In this document: piece after piece, positions 1 to 4,200 of the stretch | How the letters are laid out: the number at the start of each line of letters is the position of its first letter | Position numbering within the stretch: position 1 is the first letter of the stretch | DNA from: Stercoripulliclostridium_A sp964480195 | Lineage (GTDB): Bacteria; Bacillota; Clostridia; Christensenellales; DTU072 | NCBI GenBank assembly: GCA_964480195.1 | Contig: CAYZOJ010000082.1 | Span: 1 to 5,177, forward strand | Direction of reading: 5' to 3' | DNA: 5,177 nucleotides | The notes under the pieces: model-generated | Database searches by the model: none | What the model saw: only the letters and a program-made list of their open reading frames with translations | What the model was told of the DNA's origin: nothing | Translations under genes and position numbers: made by a program

Positions 1-155
1 CCGCCGAAAATACGGATTACGCCGGCGAGGATTTTGCCTTCTTTGAATCTTGTTACGACACCGAGTATCCATGCGGTGAACGGAATGATTGCGAGGATGA
101 TGCTGACTATTCTCGATAAACCGAAGTAGTCTTTTTTGCCTTTAGCTTTTGCCAT
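1..155 (-). CDS. Small membrane protein of unknown function (5' part, runs off left edge)
   Basis: The reading frame opens with ATG on the minus strand at 155-153 and continues without a stop to the window edge, giving 51 complete codons. The start is supported by a GGAGGT Shine-Dalgarno sequence (minus strand, 162-167) six bases upstream. The product begins MAKAKGKKDYFGLSR, a lysine-rich cytosolic-looking leader, followed by a hydrophobic stretch of about 20 residues (roughly 16-35, IVSIILAIIPFTAWILGVV). A charged turn (TRFKEGK) comes next, and then the start of a second hydrophobic stretch (ILAGVIRIF). This pattern suggests a small two-helix inner-membrane protein with a positive-inside N-terminus. 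I recall similar short uncharacterised proteins in Clostridia but cannot name a family. It is transcribed divergently from birA. The C-terminus and total length are not visible. Confidence 0.72.
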   Translation of the reverse strand, partial: MAKAKGKKDYFGLSRIVSIILAIIPFTAWILGVVTRFKEGKILAGVIRIFG

Positions 156-161
156 AGTGTT

Positions 162-167
162 ACCTCC
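162..167 (-). promoter_or_regulatory. Ribosome binding site of the left-edge small membrane protein
   Basis: GGAGGT on the minus strand, six bases before the ATG at 155. It fixes the start of the partial gene, which is otherwise supported only by its open frame and hydrophobic pattern. Confidence 0.75.
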
Positions 168-174
168 GAATTTG

Positions 175-192
175 ATATTATAATTATAATAT
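175..192. repeat. 18-bp perfect AT-only palindrome over the -10 region
   Basis: The stretch 175-192 (ATATTATAATTATAATAT) equals its own reverse complement. It covers the -10 element of the leftward promoter and contains TATAAT twice on each strand. It may be an easily melted promoter core or an operator. AT-only sequence forms palindromes easily by chance, so no regulator is implied. Confidence 0.5.
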
Positions 193-211
193 GTTTTTAT
201 GGATTAGTAAA
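183..211 (-). promoter_or_regulatory. Sigma-A type promoter for the left-edge membrane protein gene
   Basis: Read on the minus strand, a TTTACT -35 element (211-206, 4 of 6 consensus bases) is followed by a 17-bp spacer and a perfect TATAAT -10 element (188-183). The predicted start is near 176, giving a leader of about 20 nt that contains the GGAGGT ribosome binding site. A second TATAAT lies immediately downstream (182-177), and both sit inside an 18-bp perfect palindrome. Confidence 0.55.
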
Positions 212-238
212 GACCCTTTTTATAAAAACACGGGATGT

Positions 239-267
239 TTGACTATATTGACGAAATGTGGTAGCAT
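239..267 (+). promoter_or_regulatory. Promoter of birA, with transcription predicted to start at the ATG
   Basis: A TTGACT -35 element (239-244, 5 of 6) is followed by a 17-bp spacer and a TAGCAT -10 element (262-267, 4 of 6). The -10 is preceded by an extended TG motif (259-260). Counting seven bases from the end of the -10 puts the first transcribed base at 274, the A of the birA start codon. This suggests a leaderless mRNA. The -10 match is imperfect, so the exact start is uncertain. Confidence 0.45.
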
Positions 268-273
268 TGAGGC

Positions 274-1044
274 ATGGAAGAAAAAAGAATAGCCGAGCTT
301 TCTGTCGGCGAAATCAAAAAGTATTGCGATACGGAAGTTGTCGTATTCGACTCACTGCCTTCGACAAACGACGTATGTAAGGACTCCGGCATAAACGGCG
401 CAAAGGAGTTTACGGCGTTTATAGCGCGCAGTCAAACCGCCGGGAAAGGACGCCTCGGGCGTAATTTCTATTCGCCTCACGGTAGCGGTATATATATGTC
501 GATGTTGGTGTGTCCCGACTACTCGGACGAGCGAATAGGTTATCTTACGGCAATGACCGCGGTGGCGGTTGCGGAGGCTCTCGACGAGCTATACGGCGTA
601 GACGCGCGAATCAAATGGGTCAACGATATATACGTCGAGGACAAAAAATGCGTCGGGATACTCACCGAAAGCGTTTCGGGCGGGGGAAGGCTCAACGTCG
701 CGATAGGCGTCGGAATAAACGTTAGGGAGCCCGAAGGCGGTTTTCCCGCGGATATAGCAGACCGCGCGGGCGCGGTAACAAAAGGCGAAAGCGACATAAA
801 TGCGCTTGCAGGCAAAGTTATAAACAATATTTTGAGAGAATATCGAGGCGCGGATAAAGGCTCTGTACTCGAGCGTTACCGCGAAAGATGTATTACCGTC
901 GGGCGCTCGGTAACGGTGGTTTCCGAGAGTGGCGAAAGACCCGCGTATTGCATTTGCGTCAACGACGGGTTCGGTTTGGATGTAAAATACGACGACGGAA
1001 CCATTGCTTCGATTTTTACGGGCGAAGTCAGCGTCAGGATATAA
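274..1044 (+). CDS. birA: Biotin--[biotin carboxyl carrier protein] ligase, group I (no DNA-binding domain)
   Basis: This cytoplasmic enzyme activates biotin to biotinyl-AMP and transfers it to a lysine of carrier proteins in acetyl-CoA carboxylase and biotin-dependent decarboxylases. The 256-residue product has the family motifs in order: STND (30-33), QTAGKGRLGR (54-63, the biotinyl-AMP loop, GRGRRGR in E. coli), SPHGSGIYMS (67-76), KWVNDI (114-119, usually KWPND), KKCVGIL (124-130, with the lysine equivalent to E. coli Lys183) and GVGINV (145-150). A small C-terminal beta domain ends in FTGEVSVRI. E. coli BirA has 321 residues. The missing ~65 N-terminal residues are the winged-helix repressor domain, so this protein should not regulate biotin genes. 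A stop codon at 268-270 rules out a longer N-terminus. There is no well-spaced Shine-Dalgarno; the only GAGG is two bases before the ATG. It stands alone on its strand, divergent from the left-edge gene and convergent with the DUF6512-like gene. Confidence 0.93.
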   Translation: MEEKRIAELSVGEIKKYCDTEVVVFDSLPSTNDVCKDSGINGAKEFTAFIARSQTAGKGRLGRNFYSPHGSGIYMSMLVCPDYSDERIGYLTAMTAVAVAEALDELYGVDARIKWVNDIYVEDKKCVGILTESVSGGGRLNVAIGVGINVREPEGGFPADIADRAGAVTKGESDINALAGKVINNILREYRGADKGSVLERYRERCITVGRSVTVVSESGERPAYCICVNDGFGLDVKYDDGTIASIFTGEVSVRI

Positions 1045-1588
1045 ATAAAGGAACTTCGGGCGGTAAAAATGTAAATACGCACATCAATATAAATGTTATT
1101 GCATACATAGTAATTGCAATCGGCAATCCGTATTTCGGGTTGCCGTATTTATATATATGGTATCCTAAAATCGAGCCTATTATTACCGAAACGATTTCGA
1201 GCAAGATATGCGCCCAAAGCGTGGAAGGCAAACCGAGAGCGTAAAACACAAAGTAAAACATCGTAACCATAAAGTATTCGGCGGTTAGTGCGTAGGTTAT
1301 CGAGGCGGTAAAAAATCTTGCGGGACTTAAACGCATAGAGCGTTTTAGGACGAAGTACAGTATGACGGTTGAGATCGAAACGGGATAAATTATGATTTTA
1401 GCGTGTTCGGCAACGCTTTCGTTCGTCGGTGAAAAGAGGGCGATAAAAGGGCAGTTTGTAAGCTCGTATAAAAAGTGTAGTGGCACGCTCAAAACTATCG
1501 GCGCGACGATCATTACGGCAAAGACTATGAGTTTTGCGTTTTTTAATTTTTCGGGATGAGAGTTCGAGTCGGTAAAATCGTTTTTCAT
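1034..1588 (-). CDS. DUF6512-like integral membrane protein, function unknown
   Basis: The 184-residue product is very hydrophobic after a polar N-terminus (1-18). About five membrane segments can be drawn at roughly 19-41, 66-81, 91-117, 122-146 and 155-175. The most recognisable block, LFSPTNESVAEHAKI (51-65), follows the first helix. It resembles the NESxWEHxK signature I recall for clostridial DUF6512 proteins, although the usual tryptophan is alanine here. That assignment is from memory. The biochemical role of the family is unknown; a Glu/His pair in the motif (E61, H62) would be candidate functional residues. An in-frame stop shortly upstream and the absence of other start codons fix the ATG at 1588. 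No clear Shine-Dalgarno precedes it, so translation may be weak. Its last 11 bp overlap the end of birA tail to tail, and it is divergent from the decarboxylase operon. Confidence 0.75.
   Translation of the reverse strand: MKNDFTDSNSHPEKLKNAKLIVFAVMIVAPIVLSVPLHFLYELTNCPFIALFSPTNESVAEHAKIIIYPVSISTVILYFVLKRSMRLSPARFFTASITYALTAEYFMVTMFYFVFYALGLPSTLWAHILLEIVSVIIGSILGYHIYKYGNPKYGLPIAITMYAITFILMCVFTFLPPEVPLFIS
1121..1145 (+). terminator. Possible intragenic hairpin terminator for birA
   Basis: The sequence folds into a 10-bp stem (CGGCAATCCG at 1121-1130 with CGGGTTGCCG at 1136-1145, one U-G pair) closed by a five-base loop TATTT. On the plus strand an AU-rich run (TATTTATATATAT) follows, but not a true U-tract. 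It lies 77 bases after the birA stop, inside the coding region of the convergent gene (residues GNPKYGLP). It could end birA transcription before it runs antisense through that gene. The palindrome may instead be only a by-product of the protein sequence. Confidence 0.3.
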
Positions 1589-1632
1589 AATAAGATGATA
1601 TGTAGAATGGCGTTAAGTATTCTCGCACGCGC

Positions 1633-1660
1633 ATTATAACAGCCGTTGACAAATCGTTAA
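1633..1660 (-). promoter_or_regulatory. Promoter of the DUF6512-like gene
   Basis: On the minus strand a perfect TATAAT (1638-1633) lies 16 bp downstream of TTAACG (1660-1655, 4 of 6 to TTGACA). The predicted start is near 1626, with a leader of about 38 nt. The -35 and spacer overlap the -35 and spacer of the rightward promoter at 1646-1674, so the two polymerases would compete for the same DNA. Confidence 0.45.
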
Positions 1661-1674
1661 ATAGTTTATATAAT
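1646..1674 (+). promoter_or_regulatory. Perfect-consensus sigma-A promoter of the decarboxylase operon
   Basis: TTGACA (1646-1651), a 17-bp spacer and TATAAT (1669-1674) match the housekeeping consensus at all 12 positions. The predicted first transcribed base is 1681, giving a 30-nt leader that carries the AAGGAG site before the ATG at 1711. A fully consensus promoter suggests high expression unless a repressor or supercoiling limits it. Confidence 0.8.
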
Positions 1675-1698
1675 GATAATATGCCGAGTTTGGGCATT

Positions 1699-1704
1699 AA
1701 GGAG
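1699..1704 (+). promoter_or_regulatory. Ribosome binding site that sets the beta-subunit start
   Basis: AAGGAG sits six bases before the ATG at 1711. It favours that codon over the in-frame ATG at 1681, which would coincide with the predicted transcription start and add ten residues not expected in the family. Confidence 0.8.
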
Positions 1705-1710
1705 ATTTGT

Positions 1711-2838
1711 ATGGACTATTTAATCCAAGGCGTAAACGCCATTACCTGGCAACAGGTAGTAATGTGGGCGCTCGGAGGACTTCTCATCTTCCTTGCGATA
1801 AAAAAGGACATGGAGCCCGCGCTGTTATTGCCGATAGGTTTCGGCGCGATACTCGTAAACATTCCGTTCAGCAACGTTTTGACGGTTGACGGCACGACGG
1901 GCATCATCGAGTGGCTGTTCGAAGTCGGTATCGAAGCGAGCGAAGCCATGCCGATACTTTTGTTCATAGGCATAGGCGCGATGATAGATTTCGGACCGCT
2001 TCTTTCCAATCCCAAGTTGTTTTTATTGGGCGGAGCAGCGCAGTTCGGAATATTCGTAACGATATTGCTTGCGTCCCTTATCGGTAACGACGTATTTACG
2101 ATTCGCGATGCAGCCGCGATAGGCATAATCGGTGCCGCTGACGGTCCGACGTCGATACTCGTAGCGCAGACCCTCGGCAGTAAATATCTTGCGCCGATAA
2201 TTGTCGTGGCGTACTCGTATATGGCGCTTGTACCCATCATACAACCGCCGGTCATAAGGCTCATCACCACCAAAAAAGAGCGTCGCATACATATGAAGTA
2301 CACCAATAGGGAAGTAAGTAAGACAACCAAGATACTTTTCCCGATAGTCGTTACTTTGGTTGCGGGCATTATCGCTCCGGCATCTTTGGCGCTTGTAGGA
2401 TTTTTGATGTTCGGTAATTTGATACGCGAGTGCGGAGTGCTCGATAATCTTTCGGATACGGCGCAGAACGTGCTTGCCAATCTCATCACGCTACTTCTCG
2501 GAATAACGATAGCTTTCCAAATGCAGGCGGAGAACTTCGTAAGATGGGAAACGCTTATGATAATGGGACTCGGACTGTTCGCGTTCATATTCGATACGGT
2601 CGGCGGTGTAATGTTTGCCAAGTTCTTAAACCTTTTCAGCAAGCCGGATAACAAGATCAATCCTATGATCGGGGCGGCGGGCATATCGGCATTCCCGATG
2701 GCTGCGAGAATAGTCCAAAAGATGGGGCTCGAAGAGGATCCCACCAACCATCTGCTAATGCACGCGGTAGGCACCAACGTTTCGGGACAGATTGCCTCGG
2801 CAATCGTCGGCGGACTCATCATCGGGCTTGTACTTTAG
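1711..2838 (+). CDS. Sodium ion-translocating decarboxylase, beta subunit (OadB/GcdB/MmdB family)
   Basis: This polytopic membrane protein decarboxylates carboxybiotin on a carrier protein and uses the energy to export Na+. It is the membrane core of oxaloacetate, methylmalonyl-CoA or glutaconyl-CoA decarboxylases. The 375-residue length is typical for the family. Conserved blocks appear in order: EPALLLPIGFGAILVNIP (35-52), LLFIGIGAMIDFGPLLSNPK (83-102), AAIGIIGAADGPTS (135-148), SYMALVPIIQPP (169-180), MQAENF (271-276), NPMIGAAGISAFPMAAR (317-333) and a final DPTNHLLMHAVGTNVSGQI-type segment. Asp144, Asn317 and Ser326 appear to match Klebsiella OadB Asp203, Asn373 and Ser382, known as Na+/H+ pathway residues, so it looks functional. 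It is the first gene of the operon, followed after 9 bp by the gamma-like gene. The substrate cannot be told from this subunit, because the carboxyltransferase that determines it is absent here; no symbol is therefore given. Confidence 0.93.
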   Translation: MDYLIQGVNAITWQQVVMWALGGLLIFLAIKKDMEPALLLPIGFGAILVNIPFSNVLTVDGTTGIIEWLFEVGIEASEAMPILLFIGIGAMIDFGPLLSNPKLFLLGGAAQFGIFVTILLASLIGNDVFTIRDAAAIGIIGAADGPTSILVAQTLGSKYLAPIIVVAYSYMALVPIIQPPVIRLITTKKERRIHMKYTNREVSKTTKILFPIVVTLVAGIIAPASLALVGFLMFGNLIRECGVLDNLSDTAQNVLANLITLLLGITIAFQMQAENFVRWETLMIMGLGLFAFIFDTVGGVMFAKFLNLFSKPDNKINPMIGAAGISAFPMAARIVQKMGLEEDPTNHLLMHAVGTNVSGQIASAIVGGLIIGLVL

Positions 2839-2842
2839 GAGG
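2837..2842 (+). promoter_or_regulatory. Ribosome binding site of the gamma-like gene, overlapping the beta-subunit stop
   Basis: AGGAGG shares its first two bases with the TAG stop of the beta subunit (2836-2838) and lies five bases before the ATG at 2848. It selects that ATG over internal ATGs at codons 5 and 8, and it suggests coupled translation of the two pump subunits. Confidence 0.8.
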
Positions 2843-2847
2843 CGGAT

Positions 2848-3102
2848 ATGTACTCGATAATGGCATTGATGACTGAAGCAACCAAGAGCAACGTGCTCAA
2901 ATCCCTCGAAATAATGTGGAAGGGCATACTTGCGATATTCATAGTTATAGGCATAGTGGCGGTGGCGACGTTCATAATGAACGATATAGCCGCTTCGCGC
3001 AAGACGGGCGAACTTTACGTTCAGAGGCTTTGGAAGAAGATAAAAAATTCAAAGAACAAAAACGTCGAAGGCGAACCCGAAACGAACAAAGAGGAAGAAT
3101 AA
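2848..3102 (+). CDS. Small single-helix membrane protein, probable gamma-like subunit of the Na+-pump decarboxylase
   Basis: The 84-residue product has a short polar N-terminus, one strong membrane helix (about 26-45, GILAIFIVIGIVAVATFIMN) and a highly charged cytosolic tail. The tail is lysine-rich at 64-74 and ends in a glutamate run. The size, the SLEIMWKGILAIFIVIGI pattern around the helix and the position directly after the beta subunit fit the OadG/MmdD/GcdD type of accessory subunit. Those subunits hold the carboxyltransferase on the membrane pump and stabilise the complex. In Klebsiella OadG the C-terminal tail binds zinc. This protein has no histidine and no cysteine, so that zinc function is not apparent here. 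The family call rests mainly on context and architecture, since gamma subunits diverge strongly. Its stop overlaps the ATG of the next gene by one base. Confidence 0.68.
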   Translation: MYSIMALMTEATKSNVLKSLEIMWKGILAIFIVIGIVAVATFIMNDIAASRKTGELYVQRLWKKIKNSKNKNVEGEPETNKEEE

Positions 3103-4199
3103 TGATTACCGTCCCCGCCGAAAGCGATTATAAAGAGGTTTTGCGTTTTTTGGACATAACGTTCAAACGTCCGTTCAAAAGACTAATACCGTCGCTGTAT
3201 GCGGACGGTAGCTCGATGTGCTATCACTACGTTTTGCGCGGAGAAAACGGCAAAATAGACGGTGCCGTATGCGCGTATCCGGGCGAAATAAACTTGGGAG
3301 GGGAAGAGCCTCTCAAAATACTCGACATCGGTATGGTGGCTACTCGAAAATCCGCGCGGGGCAAGGGGATAATGGTTCGTCTTGTAAATCACGCGATAGA
3401 AGAGTACCGCCCAAAGGGCACTGAGCTTGTTTGCTTAACCGGAAGGCGCAAGAGATACGAGCATATGGGCTTTTACCCGGGCGGACGTAACAAAGAGTAC
3501 GAAGTTGGCAAAATGAGTGCCCGAAACGTGGTAATCAAGGAGCCCATAACCTTTATTCCCGTTAAAACTCGTGAACAAAAAGAATTCGTAGACAAGGTGG
3601 CGAGCCTAAACTCCAAACGTACGATTTTCCCGACGCAGCAGACGTCGGATACGATTGGAAATTGGTTTGCAAGAGCGTATATCGTCGAAATAGGCGGAAG
3701 GCAACGCGGTTACGCGTATGCGAGTTTTAATACGCTCCACGGGGTCGTGCTTGACGAAATCGGAGAAAGCGCCGTCGAGCTTTACAAGCAGGTTATAAAA
3801 GCGTACGTCGAATATAAAGGCGTGTCTGTAAAAGTGCAGGCGTTGCCGAGGGAGCGCGAATTAAACGAGGCTCTTTCGGATATTTCGGAGCGCGTAACGG
3901 TCGAAGCCGGGTTCAAATTCAAAATTTTGAATTATCGCTCCGTGGTAAGAAAGCTTTATGCCGAAGCGCAAGCGTTTTACGGCTATTCCGAGGACTTTTG
4001 CGTGTCTGTCGAAATAGTGGGCGAGGACAAGTTTTCGTTCGGCATAAGGGACGGAAAAGCGTTTACGGCGGACTGTTCGGGCGACGCGACCGTCGTGGTT
4101 ACCCCGGAGGAGGCAACGCGAATGTTGTTCGGGCCGGACAGGATAATCGGAGCTCCGATAGATCCGATTTTTGCGCTTGCGCACAGCGATTTGAATTGA
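3102..4199 (+). CDS. Eis-like GNAT N-acetyltransferase with C-terminal SCP2-type domain
   Basis: The 365-residue product starts at the ATG overlapping the preceding TAA (TAATG), with GAGG (3091-3094) seven bases upstream. A GNAT fold occupies about residues 1-135. It includes an acetyl-CoA binding motif near 75-95 (DIGMVATRKSARGKGIMVRL, with the pyrophosphate-loop pattern xxRGKG) and RRKRYEHMGFYPGG (115-128), typical of GNAT motif B. A second, degenerate GNAT-like region follows. The last ~70 residues (FSFGIRDGKAFTADC to RMLFGP) resemble the sterol-carrier-like domain seen in Eis proteins. The layout and length fit the Eis-like group, some of which acetylate amines on aminoglycosides or proteins. 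The substrate here is unknown, and antibiotic resistance should not be assumed. Translational coupling to the pump genes is likely. The same frame is open back to an ATG at 2916, but that region codes for the gamma-like protein in another frame. Confidence 0.72.
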   Translation: MITVPAESDYKEVLRFLDITFKRPFKRLIPSLYADGSSMCYHYVLRGENGKIDGAVCAYPGEINLGGEEPLKILDIGMVATRKSARGKGIMVRLVNHAIEEYRPKGTELVCLTGRRKRYEHMGFYPGGRNKEYEVGKMSARNVVIKEPITFIPVKTREQKEFVDKVASLNSKRTIFPTQQTSDTIGNWFARAYIVEIGGRQRGYAYASFNTLHGVVLDEIGESAVELYKQVIKAYVEYKGVSVKVQALPRERELNEALSDISERVTVEAGFKFKILNYRSVVRKLYAEAQAFYGYSEDFCVSVEIVGEDKFSFGIRDGKAFTADCSGDATVVVTPEEATRMLFGPDRIIGAPIDPIFALAHSDLN

Positions 4200-4200
4200 T

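Noticed and set aside
226..240. Short inverted repeat AAACA-CGGGA-TGTTT next to the birA -35
   Set aside because: A five-bp stem is too short to claim an operator or terminator; such repeats arise often by chance in AT-rich spacers.
888..1244. Plus-strand open frame spanning the birA 3' end and the convergent gene
   Set aside because: It starts inside birA, has no ribosome binding site, and is antisense to the convincing membrane protein gene.
1398..1697. Minus-strand open frame overlapping the second divergent spacer
   Set aside because: It runs out of frame through the DUF6512-like gene and across both promoters; its translation has no coherent domain pattern.
1681..1710. ATG at 1681 as the main start of the beta subunit
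   Set aside because: It sits at the predicted transcription start with no leader, while ATG 1711 has an AAGGAG site six bases upstream and gives the family-typical length. It is kept only as a minor possibility in the findings.
1716..2822. Long open frame on the minus strand (368 codons) opposite the beta-subunit gene
   Set aside because: It mirrors a well-supported family member on the plus strand, has no ribosome binding site, and its translation is serine/proline-rich without recognisable motifs. It is a coding shadow.
2916..3101. Upstream extension of the acetyltransferase frame to an ATG at 2916
   Set aside because: The extra 62 residues are arginine-rich, unlike GNAT proteins, and overlap the gamma-like gene. 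The ATG at 3102 has a ribosome binding site and starts the recognisable domain.
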